A DNA stretch of 64,000 bases from Nakaseomyces glabratus (Eukaryota; Ascomycota; Saccharomycetes; Saccharomycetales; Saccharomycetaceae): NCBI RefSeq assembly GCF_010111755.1, contig NC_088959.1:682001-746000 (forward strand). Reading direction: 5' to 3'. Shown in pieces: positions 9,764-19,876 of the stretch (its first letter is position 1; every line of letters begins with the position of its first letter). Under the pieces are notes generated by a model. That model was not told the DNA's origin and did not search any database. It saw only the letters and a program-made list of their open reading frames with translations. A program made the position numbers and the translations under genes.

Positions 9764-12079
9764 TCAAAGTTTGATTTTTTTATCAACATGAGAATCTGTA
9801 TCTATAAATGTTTCGTTAGCCTTCTCTTCTTTGATTGTTCCGTTTAAGAGAGAGTAAACCCCACTACTGTTACGTTTTGTTCTTGATGTTTTCTCTGTTA
9901 CTGTAGAGCCAATCAGCTTGTTGGACGATTCCTTGTTTTCTTTCTCAGAAGAACTACCTCTCAAAATTGGATTAGCAGTAGAACTCCTTTTTATTACAAC
10001 TGCGTTATCAATCTTATTATCTGACGATGTCAAGCTAACAACTTCGGTAGAAGGTCTCTGTGCCAGCATATCCACATTTCCATTCATTGGTGGAGAAATA
10101 TTCCTTCCACCGGCATAAAAGCTGTGTGGACTTACAAATTTGTTGTAAGGGGATCTTACTGGAACAGGGCTATCTATTTGGCATTGATTTGATGGTAATT
10201 GTGGTATATCAGTATTTCTTCCATTGTCCTTAGTAATTTTATATTCCCATCGTTGTTCTTCCTCAATTGGCATTCCTGAAGAGTACTTCAATGGACTCTC
10301 AGTTCTCCTTGAGGGGTAAGAGGCTCTATTTTTCATTGAGTTAACAATAGTTTGTTTGGTATTCATAAGATTTGAATCGGATGCCCTAGTAAAATTGGAA
10401 TGATGACCAGTTATAGGTGTTATAGTAGGCTCACTTCTTGAATTGAAGGCCTGGTTCAAATCATGAGGAAATATGATAGCGTGTTGTTGATTATATAATG
10501 AAGGACCGGATAAGCTTGACTGAGTGGTAGTTGGAACTGACATCATTGATGCTGGTGTTAAAGGATCGACCAATACACTCATATGCCTTCTTGCTGTCAC
10601 ATTAATTATACCATTTTTTTCAGTCTGGAATTTTTCAAATGGATTTGCAGTTTGTACATGGACTGAACTAAAGTAGTCATTGGCAGCTTGAGGATGTTGA
10701 ACAACTTGGTTTTTTGAATAGTTCTGAGCACCAGCAGGAGTCGTAGTACCATTATCGGGGCTTGTTCGCTGTCCTTGTTTTAAATAATAAGGCACAGATT
10801 TTGGAATTGCTTGATCAGCAGAAGAATATACCATATTTTGTGCTATTGGGTGACTTAAATGAATATTAGTTTGTGACGCTGAGCGTAGATCATTAGAATC
10901 CATTCCAAATTTGTGGATGTTTGTATTATTTATTCTATCGAGGATATTGTTTTTTAATGAAGTTAGTTGAGCGTCAAAGAAGCGATAGTGGTTTGCCATC
11001 AACTCAGGAATCTTCTCTGAATTATTGATATTTAGAACTTCTTTATTCATTTCTGCTAATTTTGACATTAGTTCAAGAATGGCTAGCATGTCCATGTTGG
11101 TGTTTCTCATCTGTGCTATTTGATGATTGAGTTGGATGGATTGTTCATATAGCGTTTCGTTATAATGATGTAAAGTATTATCTGTGGGTATTTCGGTGGT
11201 ATTAACCTGAATATTAATAGGTTGGTTTTCATTGGGTTGAATATTATCTATAGATTGTCCGTCTACGCTATTGCTTTTAGACTTTTTGCCTTTATTCTTT
11301 AAATTGCTATTCTTCTTTGGCTTCTTTGTGAGTTTCTCAGGGTTTTTAGAATCTTGGTTAGATATAGTGCCCACACTTTTGTAAACTCTAGTCGCTCTTT
11401 TATTTGATGACTGTTCCGATTCGTTGGTAATAGCAGCAGATGTAGTCTCCGTATTAGATATGTCAACGGTGGGTTCGTTTTTCAATTTTGTAGATTTCTT
11501 ACTTGATTTCTTTCCTTCTTTTTTCACTTTATCCTTCTTCTTTAGATGTTCAGTTGCGTTATGTACAGCACTCGCTATTACCTTGACATTATCGATTTCA
11601 GCTCCATCATTCGTTTCTAGAGTAGATGTATTAGTATTTGAACTTGCCAAGCTTAAGCTGGGTATGGTTCTCGATGATGACCTTCTTTTGATAAGTTTCA
11701 GATTTTCCAAATCTCCTTTCTTGAATAGCCCGCCACTATGTTTGAATTCCCAAACTTTGATGTTTTCATCTCCGCTATTATTGTTGCTAACGCCTGTATT
11801 ATTATCCGTTGACGATTTTTGTTTTTTTTCCCTTTTCAAATTGTGGAAATGGTCATTGGATATCTTGTGGAATCCATAAATATTTAGCTGTCTTACAAAA
11901 CTTGTGATATTTGTGTGTTTAAAGTAATGTGCCAAGTTCTGTGAAAAGGACTCGCTAGGCCTTATTAGAAATGATTCGCCATTAGCGGCCCACCATATCA
12001 AATCATCCAGGTCTTTGTTTTCAAGCAGGTCATATAGCTTGTTAATGAAGACGGTATTCCCGCCATCCTTCTCACTCAT
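9764..12079 (-). CDS. SFL1: HSF-type transcription factor Sfl1
   Basis: The 771-residue protein (about 766 in S. cerevisiae) carries an HSF-type DNA-binding domain at about residues 9-125, with FINKLYDLLEN, LIWWAANGESFLI and the recognition-helix segment SFVRQLNIYGFHKIS. A lysine/serine-rich linker and a coiled-coil region near 310-370 follow. The long C-terminal part is rich in Ser, Asn, Pro and Gln. In S. cerevisiae Sfl1 represses flocculin genes and is inactivated by PKA. Its presence in the same block as a flocculin-repeat adhesin is suggestive, but a regulatory link is inference. Synteny with YOR140W agrees. The gene has an unusually long upstream region. Confidence 0.95.
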   Translation of the reverse strand: MSEKDGGNTVFINKLYDLLENKDLDDLIWWAANGESFLIRPSESFSQNLAHYFKHTNITSFVRQLNIYGFHKISNDHFHNLKREKKQKSSTDNNTGVSNNNSGDENIKVWEFKHSGGLFKKGDLENLKLIKRRSSSRTIPSLSLASSNTNTSTLETNDGAEIDNVKVIASAVHNATEHLKKKDKVKKEGKKSSKKSTKLKNEPTVDISNTETTSAAITNESEQSSNKRATRVYKSVGTISNQDSKNPEKLTKKPKKNSNLKNKGKKSKSNSVDGQSIDNIQPNENQPINIQVNTTEIPTDNTLHHYNETLYEQSIQLNHQIAQMRNTNMDMLAILELMSKLAEMNKEVLNINNSEKIPELMANHYRFFDAQLTSLKNNILDRINNTNIHKFGMDSNDLRSASQTNIHLSHPIAQNMVYSSADQAIPKSVPYYLKQGQRTSPDNGTTTPAGAQNYSKNQVVQHPQAANDYFSSVHVQTANPFEKFQTEKNGIINVTARRHMSVLVDPLTPASMMSVPTTTQSSLSGPSLYNQQHAIIFPHDLNQAFNSRSEPTITPITGHHSNFTRASDSNLMNTKQTIVNSMKNRASYPSRRTESPLKYSSGMPIEEEQRWEYKITKDNGRNTDIPQLPSNQCQIDSPVPVRSPYNKFVSPHSFYAGGRNISPPMNGNVDMLAQRPSTEVVSLTSSDNKIDNAVVIKRSSTANPILRGSSSEKENKESSNKLIGSTVTEKTSRTKRNSSGVYSLLNGTIKEEKANETFIDTDSHVDKKIKL

Positions 12080-14117
12080 CTTATTATATCACTCTACTAT
12101 TTGAGAAAGTGTATTGGTTGTAATACAATACTTTATTGTATGCAATTTAAAGCGATCACTGAGCTAAAAATTTGCTCCTATTCTTTTGATTCTGGTTGTT
12201 ACTCTTTCTAGGATTAACGTTAACGTTTTAAAATTATTTTGGTGTCAAAAAATGAAATGGCCCCAGAAGATGTAATATTGGACCTATTTGACTAATATCC
12301 GCTAAATGTATAGAGATGTAATTCTATTAGTCTGTTTTAAAGGCTTTTGGTACTCCTTTTCTTCGGTATAAATCTTCTTGAAGAACTTATTGGTTGGATG
12401 TTCTTTTAGTTTGAGTGTTTTGTTGTTAAAATTTGCAACGTCCTAAAGGGAATTAAACTTAAATAGCAAGGAAATTCCTTCCTTTCTTTAATCTAAAATA
12501 TGTATTTTAATGGAAGGTTTAAAAAAACACTAGTTGTTTAATTCCGTCGTGGTGGGGTGAAAAGAAACCGAAATGAGAGCGGAGGAGAAAGCTGTTCTCT
12601 GCAGTATATCAATGAAGTAGTCTTTACAGTTCCGTTAAACTTGCCTCTGAACTCTTCTACTGCGATGTATTGTGTGATTGCGTGAGATTGTGTGTGTCTA
12701 TGTGTGTGTGTCTTAAGAGGCCGTTCCTAATTTACAATGGGAACAAAAGTAAAAATTGCGATTCTTCGCAATAATTAGCACGGTAAAGAAAGAGATCAAT
12801 CAAACCGATGGAGATTCACACTGATGTTTGTATTTTTTGCACAACACAGAGGGGCAGAACGCAAAAATTGCCACTGGGGTTTCTCAATAGCTTCGCACTT
12901 GTTTCTCACTTTTGTCAAAATACAAAGAAAATGAGTTAGCTGTCGCTGTTATTTCTCTCTGAGTTAATTAGTAGTGATAATTTTTGATAGTAATTTAGTA
13001 TTTATTGAAAACCGAATACCAATGAATCCTTGAGGACTGTCCGTAACAATAAAAAGTCCTTCTAAAACGATGGAAAAAAGCAATTTACTTACCAGATAGT
13101 TTAGACAGGTATGTTGAGGATCTGACGTAGTTTCAAACAAAAGAAAATTTTTTTTCTCTTTCTTGTGCAGAAGTCGATGCTCATCCAGATGATATCTGGT
13201 TTGGTAGCAATGATGAAAGAGGCTCCTATATTTTGCTGCTTCTCGAAAGCAACAAAGAAAGTACCTGGGATCTATTCGTTGTCTAACACCTCTCAACAAA
13301 AAAAAAACTGTTACAGCAGACGTTTGAGCAGAGAAATAGAGAGAGACAGCATCGAGCTATTATTAAATTATTAATAATAAAAGAGACATATCTCCTATGC
13401 TAAAGCAGTTGACCAGTATAAAAAAAAAAAAGCAATACTCTACGGTATAAGTACGCTTTATTGTGAGCTTTTCCAATACAGACGGGTTTTTTTATGTACT
13501 TATGTACTTTGTTTGAACTTTCTGAAACACTTTGCCCCACTCCCAGGTACCAGTAAAGTTGTTTGTAAAGCTGAAATACCGTGTGATTGATACAACACTA
13601 AACATTACTTGTAGTACCCACGGGAGTATAATTATCATTACTGTAACTTTAAAACTAATTGTTCGCCAGGATTAGTTTTGACTATTTGTAATTCCCTCTC
13701 ATGTGATAGTATAAGCTTTGAAATGTGGCAGACTAGCTCCAACGTTAAAATAAACAAAGTTACCTGCCATTAGGGTTCACTTTAATTTGTATCTTCTCGA
13801 CATAATTAGGGTTGGTTCAAGTATTGGTGAATATGGAAAAACCCTAGGGCTTGATATACATATGTACGTATGATCACAACTTCTATACGTGCAACACTAT
13901 TTCTGTTTCCCTAACTTTCTGTACAATAATGCTGGAGAGACTTCTCATATAATAGTCCTTATGAGTGTTCACCTGTTGAGGTCATTATTGACACCTTGTA
14001 GGAGCCAATACTAGATAAATCACAATTGGTGAAACTATAGCGTCATACTTGTTTGCTATTGTTTCAATTTTACAGGCTGCCAGTTGAATAACAGGTAGGA
14101 TAAGGTTTTGATTGATC
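12080..14117. other. Long divergent promoter of SFL1 and RUP1
   Basis: At 2.0 kb this is the longest gene-free stretch in the window. It includes a TG-rich tract (about 12687-12712), several A and T runs (for example 13299-13308 and 13420-13432) and no ATG-started ORF that looks coding. The 111- and 69-codon open frames here begin at TTG and GTG. Long promoters are common for yeast regulators of surface and growth genes. I see no remnant of another gene. Confidence 0.6.
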
Positions 14118-15929
14118 ATGGATTTTGAAGGAAATGTGCAATCCCTTCTGGAGATGGGTATTGCCCGGGATGTAGCAGAGCAAGCGTTGCGGGAGTGTAA
14201 TGGCGATGTGGAAGCTGCGCTGAATTATATATTCAATACACCGAATGAGATCGACAATGACGCCATGGCAGGGCAGCAAATGGGTTCTGTGCCCGTTGGG
14301 ACACAGGGTATTTTTGATGATTCAGCGTTTAAGATTCAGGAGAATAACCCACCACAATCACAGTCATACAGCGAACAACAATTGGTGCAAGAAAACCTGC
14401 CTGATAACACATTTCGGTCGGACTCTGATACAAACTCGGACTCCGACTCGAGTTCGTCCTTGGAGCAGTCTCAATACACGTCAATTGATGATCTCATACC
14501 ACAACAGTTTAAAAACACAATGGACTACCCTACAGTGGTGATACCAGCGCCTGCAGTGCCAAACCATATCTACTACTGTGCACTCTTCGCATTATTCATA
14601 TCTATTCACTTACCACACTATTTCGTGAAAGCTGACCATGATGATATGCCGCTGTTATTTAGTCCAGATTGGTTTAATGACATTGATAGGGAACCAGAGG
14701 ATGAGCCACTACTAGTTCTAAGAGACCAATTACACAAATTGATTGCTGTTCAAAACTCCAATGACCACTCTGCCAGGGCGTTCGTTACTTCAAAGATGTT
14801 TGATGTTGATTTGCAAAGTGTAATTCAGTCCAACGAGCCCATGTTGACAAACCCTAATTATTTTCACTTGTATCAGATATTACCATCTTTCATCAAAACA
14901 ATAGCTAATTTGTCATACACGGAGAAGAATTTGTTCATATCAAGTGCAATTCAAGGCGGTGAAGAGGCAAGTAGTTCAAAGGAATCCCTATTGTCGCTAT
15001 TTCACTTTCTACCTGAAGAATATGAATCTAATTTATATAAGATGTTCAATGTGCTGTTATATCCTGACGATGACCATGATATAGGTGAAGATGAAGATGA
15101 AGTTTCGGAGAACTCTTTGAAAGAATTGGCGCCAGTGATGACAATTATATTTAACGAAGCTGAGAACATAGACGAAAACGCACCAGTAACAAATGGTGTC
15201 GAAGTGCCGTTGAAGTTCTACCCTCAGTTATATACCAAGAAATGTAAGGATCAACTGATTAGCCATGTGCTTTCAAAAAGAAAAGACGGCCGTAAAGAAC
15301 TGAAGCAAATATTGAAGGACATTGGCAATTTAAAATCATACCAAGGTAAAGATATCCTTTCGTTTATCAACAGTTCATTAGATTATTTGACGAAGGACAA
15401 GGACGATTCCGGGATTGCTGAAGAGTTGCATAAATTAAAGGATGAACTGACAGCGAAGAAGACCGAAAAGATGAACTCTTATAAACAAATATCTGAAAAG
15501 ATGCACACTGAATGGAATATCCAAAATCCAGAGTTGAAAATAGTGGAAACAGCCACAAAATTGGGATTAATAGATGAGCCTTATTTCCTAAACCTGGCAG
15601 TTGTGTCACCTTTCTTCTATTTCGTAAGGAATAGGAAGGACGAATGGTATGAAGTTAGGTTCAATCCCTTTAATACGGCAGAGGATAAAATCAGCGTCGG
15701 CAAATGTGATGGGCCTGGCGAGGTTATACAGCATGTCAAGAACTCTACAACAGTACCCAACAGCACGCCATTAATGTTTGTATATAGTAAGGATTCATAC
15801 ATGGCAGACGATACCGAAATGCAAGAACTCTTGAGCCAGAACAAGACGTTATTGGACTTTTTCAAGCAAGATCAGATATATTTACAAAATTTTGAAAATG
15901 CTAGGGGAGAAGGTGATATAAGAATATGA
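14118..15929 (+). CDS. RUP1: UBA protein Rup1, regulator of Rsp5
   Basis: The 603-residue protein (about 671 in S. cerevisiae) has an N-terminal ubiquitin-associated domain at about residues 3-40 (VQSLLEMGIARDVAEQALRE, then GDVEAALNYIF). In S. cerevisiae Rup1 bridges the Rsp5 ubiquitin ligase and the Ubp2 deubiquitinase. The acidic/serine-rich linker is followed by long conserved helices with FLPEEYESNLYKMFNVLLYP and PLKFYPQLYTKKCKDQLISH, which match yeast Rup1 well. The start is the ATG at 14118; the frame extends two codons upstream only through a TTG. It sits between SFL1 and IDH2 as YOR138C does. Confidence 0.95.
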   Translation: MDFEGNVQSLLEMGIARDVAEQALRECNGDVEAALNYIFNTPNEIDNDAMAGQQMGSVPVGTQGIFDDSAFKIQENNPPQSQSYSEQQLVQENLPDNTFRSDSDTNSDSDSSSSLEQSQYTSIDDLIPQQFKNTMDYPTVVIPAPAVPNHIYYCALFALFISIHLPHYFVKADHDDMPLLFSPDWFNDIDREPEDEPLLVLRDQLHKLIAVQNSNDHSARAFVTSKMFDVDLQSVIQSNEPMLTNPNYFHLYQILPSFIKTIANLSYTEKNLFISSAIQGGEEASSSKESLLSLFHFLPEEYESNLYKMFNVLLYPDDDHDIGEDEDEVSENSLKELAPVMTIIFNEAENIDENAPVTNGVEVPLKFYPQLYTKKCKDQLISHVLSKRKDGRKELKQILKDIGNLKSYQGKDILSFINSSLDYLTKDKDDSGIAEELHKLKDELTAKKTEKMNSYKQISEKMHTEWNIQNPELKIVETATKLGLIDEPYFLNLAVVSPFFYFVRNRKDEWYEVRFNPFNTAEDKISVGKCDGPGEVIQHVKNSTTVPNSTPLMFVYSKDSYMADDTEMQELLSQNKTLLDFFKQDQIYLQNFENARGEGDIRI

Positions 15930-16288
15930 AAAATGTATCAAAAGAGCTATCTTCTATCAATAGAATTGGATACATAGCTAATGTCTCTTGTCAAAAGGAT
16001 GTTGTTTACTAATATATATTTAATATGATAGTTAATGAAGAGTGTCTATTAGTAACTGGCTAGTTATGATATATGGATTTGGGTAACGCCAGGTCATTTA
16101 ATCGCGTTGATAGTGTAGTTAATTGGTTTCCTCAATGAGTAATTTATAAACGTTTTACTTCAGCTAAGGGACGTATGATATTAATTAAAATCGCATTTTA
16201 GGAAAAGTTATTTGCATTGCTAATTTATGTATGAGAAAATCTACTGTGCTTTTCTAATATTGTTGTGAGATGGCTGTAGTGATAATAT
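15930..16288. other. Convergent intergenic region
   Basis: This holds the 3' flanks of RUP1 and IDH2 and is AT-rich. No gene is seen; the SIA1 gene found nearby in S. cerevisiae is absent here. Confidence 0.55.
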
Positions 16289-17395
16289 TTACAACTTCTT
16301 GATGATAGCGTCTGTGAAGGAAGTGGTAGAAGCAGAACCACCCAAGTCACCGGTTCTGTATTCAGAGCCACCGGCGATCGTACCTAGGACGGCCTTTTCG
16401 ATCCTGTCTGCGTGTTCAGTCATGCCCATGTGGTTCAACATCATGACGGAGGATAGAAGAAGAGCTGTTGGGTTAGCCTTGTTTTGACCTGCAATATCTG
16501 GAGCTGAACCGTGAACAGCTTCGAAAATGGAGACCTTGTGACCGATGTTAGCGGATGGGGTCAAACCCAAGGAACCGGCACTTAGACCGGAGTTCAAGTC
16601 TGACAAGATGTCACCGTACAAGTTTGGACATACGGAGACTGCGTCAGTGTAGGAAGATGGGTTGGAGACAACGTTTAGACATGTGTTGTCGATTAGTTCT
16701 GTCTCTAGTTGGATGTCTGGGTACTCTGCTGCTAGTTCTTTGGCCACGTTGACGAATAGACCGTCTGCTAGTCTTTGGATAGTGGACTTGTGGACTACTA
16801 TCAATCTTGGTCTGCCAATGGCTCTGGCGTACTCGTATGCATATCTAATGACTCTCTCGGAGGCGTCTCTAGTAATCAGCTTGATGGACTGAACCACACC
16901 TGGAGAGACCAAGTGCTCGATACCGGAGTATTCACCTTCGGTGTTCTCTCTGATAAGTACCAGATCGACATTTTCGTATGTAGTCTTGAAACCTTCGATG
17001 GACTTGGCTGGACGCACATTGGCGAACAGGTTGAAAGTCTTTCTCAAGGTCAAGTTCAAGGATCTGTGACCTTTACCGATAGGAGTGGCCAGAGGACCCT
17101 TCAATGCCACTAGGTTCTTGTTTATAGATTGCACAGCTGGGTCTGGAATTGTGGTCAATCCATTCACGAAGATAGGAGTCACATCACAGGTCTCCCACTC
17201 AACTGGAACATCCGCAGCTTGGAAAATACGCTTCACAGAACTGGAAATCTCAGGACCAATACCATCACCCTCAATAAAGGAAACTGTAAACTTACCAGTA
17301 GATGGATTGGGCTTCCCGGTGAAACGCCCTATACTTGGCTGAGCTGTTGCCAAAAATCTTCTGGCATTCAATCTAAATGATCTGATTCCTAGCAT
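16289..17395 (-). CDS. IDH2: NAD-isocitrate dehydrogenase subunit 2
   Basis: The 368-residue protein (369 in S. cerevisiae) is the catalytic subunit of the mitochondrial octameric NAD-dependent isocitrate dehydrogenase, which oxidises isocitrate to 2-oxoglutarate. A basic presequence of about 15 residues (MLGIRSFRLNARRFLATAQ) leads into the beta-decarboxylating dehydrogenase fold, with FIEGDGIGPEIS near 40-51, LVLIRENTEGEYSGIEH, and the NLYGDILSDLNSGLSAGSLG metal/substrate loop. Codon use is biased and G/C is raised, as for highly expressed genes. IDH2 and LSC1 are both TCA-cycle genes in this block. Synteny is with YOR136W. Confidence 0.97.
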   Translation of the reverse strand: MLGIRSFRLNARRFLATAQPSIGRFTGKPNPSTGKFTVSFIEGDGIGPEISSSVKRIFQAADVPVEWETCDVTPIFVNGLTTIPDPAVQSINKNLVALKGPLATPIGKGHRSLNLTLRKTFNLFANVRPAKSIEGFKTTYENVDLVLIRENTEGEYSGIEHLVSPGVVQSIKLITRDASERVIRYAYEYARAIGRPRLIVVHKSTIQRLADGLFVNVAKELAAEYPDIQLETELIDNTCLNVVSNPSSYTDAVSVCPNLYGDILSDLNSGLSAGSLGLTPSANIGHKVSIFEAVHGSAPDIAGQNKANPTALLLSSVMMLNHMGMTEHADRIEKAVLGTIAGGSEYRTGDLGGSASTTSFTDAIIKKL

Positions 17396-18318
17396 TTTCC
17401 TTTCCTCTATACTAACGATACCCTTGTAAAAAATTTAACACTCCCTTGCTTCTTAGTCCAGGCCTAGTATCCTCTACACGCCAATCCTAAGAAAAAAAAC
17501 CTCGAATTCCTCGATGCCCTTTTATACTTTTTTTTTTTCCATCCCTACTGGCTCCGGCAAGTCCTTCTCCCCCCTCCTCCCATCCTCCTACGGTTTGTCA
17601 CACCGCCCACCGCCCAGGGGGATCCACTCAGTTATACAGCTAGCCCTTCCCCCCATCCCAATCTCCACAGACAAATACGCACAAACACCGACATCTCGGC
17701 TAGAACCACGAATCTCTCTCTTCCCACAATCCCCACAGACAAATAGCCGCACACCAAATGTCGCACGTTCATTGGCTCTTCTGCATCAGAATCTACACTT
17801 GACTCAGATCTTGTGCGGTTCCTTCTGAGCTCATCACCTAGAAAAGCTGATTTTCCCGAAATTGACACTTTTTTCTTCTCTCCTTGGATCCTGCTGCGGT
17901 CTTTCAGTGCAGACCGGTTTGCCCGTGTGAGTCTCGTTGTACGTCCGAGTTCTCGGTTTTTTACGAAACAAATCCCCTTCGGCTGCGCGGTTGCCTCGCG
18001 GTCCTCTCTGTGCCCTTTCTGGCTCTGCTTCCCAGACCCGCGACAGTGTGATACGCCGAATCCGCGAACTCGGCGTTTGCCTTCTCCGTTTCCTCAGTTG
18101 CTATGCACTTTGAACGTGATGGTCATGTGATTCGTTTTTAGTGTTCTGGAGAGAAAGTAGACAAGAAGCACATCATGTGATAGGGTCGTCTGTATTGTAC
18201 TGTTATAACTTAGCATATCGCTAACGCTAGTAATTTCCGCTCACGGTGCTGCATTTTTAGGTTTGTGATATCTTAAATACTAATATAACAAAATATATCC
18301 TATATCCCAGTTACAAAC
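17396..18318. other. IDH2 promoter, GC-rich, no gene
   Basis: These 0.9 kb lie upstream of IDH2 and downstream of BAG7. The sequence is C-rich on the plus strand (17560-18070), with several CCG/CGG steps such as those at 18053-18080. A CCAAT pentamer lies near 17481, but on the strand opposite to IDH2. Open frames through it are by-products of low stop density in GC-rich DNA. I see no supported gene. Confidence 0.5.
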
Positions 18319-19455
18319 TTAGAGCTGTTTGTGTCTTAGCTTGTACAGCCACGGCAATGAGGACCGTCTGCCCGTGCGATCGGCCGTGTCCAGCACGTCG
18401 CCGATCGCACCGCGCGGTACTTCCCGTGCTGGCGTCATGTCGCTAGTCGCACAAGTGCCCGCACTCCCTGTAGTGTGTCTAGGTGGGGTCATTGAGCCCC
18501 GGTAGTAGTATGTGTGGTGCATGTTGTGCATCCGTAGTGGAGACTGCGACAGCGGAGAGATGGGGTCCACGGCACGCGACACTTCGTTGTCCAGGTGTAA
18601 CAGCTCTAGTAGCTTGTCGCTGTACTGTATCATAAACTCCACAACCAGTCTGTCCGCTTTAGTGCTGTCTACTATCCGCTCCTGGCCCAGTATGGCAGGT
18701 TGGAATATCGCCGCAAGGTTGCACGGCGTCATTAAATTGACGCCTGAGTGCGCTGCGAACATGCCCAGCAGATCAAGCAGGTACATGAACATGTACTTGC
18801 GGTCCTGCTCCAGTCGCGTCACTACTATATCTTTATACTGTATGGCTATGCTGTTGATACTGTCTATTGGTTCGTTAATCCTGTTTACACTGCCAGCCGT
18901 GTTAGGGGTGTCAGCGGTGTCAGCGGTGTCAGCGGTGTCAGCGGTGGCACTGACCACAGCGCTCTCAGTGCTGCTGTTATTACTCTGCAGGTCCACTACA
19001 CTCGAGTAACTTCCTTTGAGGTACTGTACCACGTCCGGGTGCTGCAAAAGTACTCTCTCGAACACATCAGTGGTGTCACTCGGTATCAGCGCCTCGTTGT
19101 TCTTCATGTTGGTCAGGTACCGCTTGAGCAAAGAAGCTACGTCGTGCACACTGTACTGGTCCCACTCGTTGAAGCTCCTGCCATAATCAGGACCCTCCGA
19201 GAATACATTCTGCAGCTCTCGTATCCGCTTGCTGTTCCCAGCCACCCGAAATATCCCAGGCGTCTCCAGCGCGTTGTTTTTCAAGTAGTGCCCGCACTTG
19301 GCAACTATCACGGGTATCCTCCCTGTCTTCTCCGAGTCGTCCACGAACTTCACCTGCGAGTTCGCAGTGTTCAGCGACTCGTCCAGACTCACGCCAAACA
19401 CACTGCCTTTGAACTGGTAGTGGTCCAGCACCGGCGTCTTCTTGTTCCAAAACAT
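18319..19455 (-). CDS. BAG7: Rho GTPase-activating protein Bag7/Sac7 family, divergent
   Basis: The 378-residue protein (about 409 in S. cerevisiae Bag7) has a RhoGAP domain from about residue 19 to 265 and would stimulate GTP hydrolysis by Rho1 in cell-wall and actin signalling. The arginine finger is in PGIFRVAG (Arg70), with HDVASLLKRYL and CNLAAIFQPAIL following. Two oddities are visible. The usual LPEPL(I/V)P motif has become NNEALIP. About 60 residues of Ser/Thr/Ala-rich sequence are inserted at roughly 150-210, including an ADT tract from a 9-bp microsatellite (about 18906-18945). The gene is much richer in G+C than its neighbours. Position next to IDH2 and VPS17 matches YOR134W. Confidence 0.88.
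   Translation of the reverse strand: MFWNKKTPVLDHYQFKGSVFGVSLDESLNTANSQVKFVDDSEKTGRIPVIVAKCGHYLKNNALETPGIFRVAGNSKRIRELQNVFSEGPDYGRSFNEWDQYSVHDVASLLKRYLTNMKNNEALIPSDTTDVFERVLLQHPDVVQYLKGSYSSVVDLQSNNSSTESAVVSATADTADTADTADTPNTAGSVNRINEPIDSINSIAIQYKDIVVTRLEQDRKYMFMYLLDLLGMFAAHSGVNLMTPCNLAAIFQPAILGQERIVDSTKADRLVVEFMIQYSDKLLELLHLDNEVSRAVDPISPLSQSPLRMHNMHHTYYYRGSMTPPRHTTGSAGTCATSDMTPAREVPRGAIGDVLDTADRTGRRSSLPWLYKLRHKQL
18906..18945. repeat. 9-bp microsatellite inside BAG7
   Basis: About four copies of a GGTGTCAGC unit (plus strand) encode the repeated Ala-Asp-Thr run in the BAG7 insert. The period of nine keeps the frame. Confidence 0.85.
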
Positions 19456-19728
19456 TTTCCTATAGCTTATTCCTTGAGTTGCTTCTGTCTAGTCCCCCAG
19501 AGCATCCTTTTCTTTCTCACAGAACCACTTTACTTAAATAATGCGATTACAAACGTCCCAAATAGGGTGGCTTGTGCACTCTTTTGGGAAAAAAGCCCTC
19601 ATTTGGGTTTTATTGCTATGTGCCTCCATTGTCGAGTGATTTGCGTAATCAAGCATTCACAGCATATTGGAGGGGGCTTTCTGCGAGTTCTCTGAGGGAA
19701 CATATTATGAATCCTTTTTAAGGGTAGA

Positions 19729-19788
19729 TGCTTCTATGCTTCTATGCTTCTATGCTTCTATGCTTCTATGCTTCTATGCTTCTATGCT
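19729..19788. repeat. 8-bp tandem repeat TGCTTCTA
   Basis: About seven and a half consecutive copies of TGCTTCTA lie 270-330 bp upstream of the BAG7 start. It is a simple minisatellite with no coding sense. Confidence 0.9.
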
Positions 19789-19852
19789 CTTTATATTCCC
19801 CAGTTCATTGCTTAGATGTCCTGCGTGGTTATACTGCAGATGGGGTAGGCCA

Positions 19853-19876
19853 CACCCCTTCCAAATGGAAGGGGTG
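19853..19876. repeat. Perfect inverted repeat, 10-bp arms
   Basis: CACCCCTTCC and its reverse complement GGAAGGGGTG flank the four-base spacer AAAT. The palindrome lies about 400 bp upstream of BAG7 and could be a dimeric factor site; no factor is assigned. Confidence 0.8.

Noticed and set aside
12964..13374. Two overlapping small frames in the SFL1-RUP1 gap
   Set aside because: They begin at TTG (minus) and GTG (plus), the minus one has no internal ATG, and neither looks like a protein family.
18748..19695. 315-codon plus-strand open frame antisense to BAG7
   Set aside because: It has no homology, lies opposite a recognised RhoGAP gene, and arises from low stop density in GC-rich DNA.
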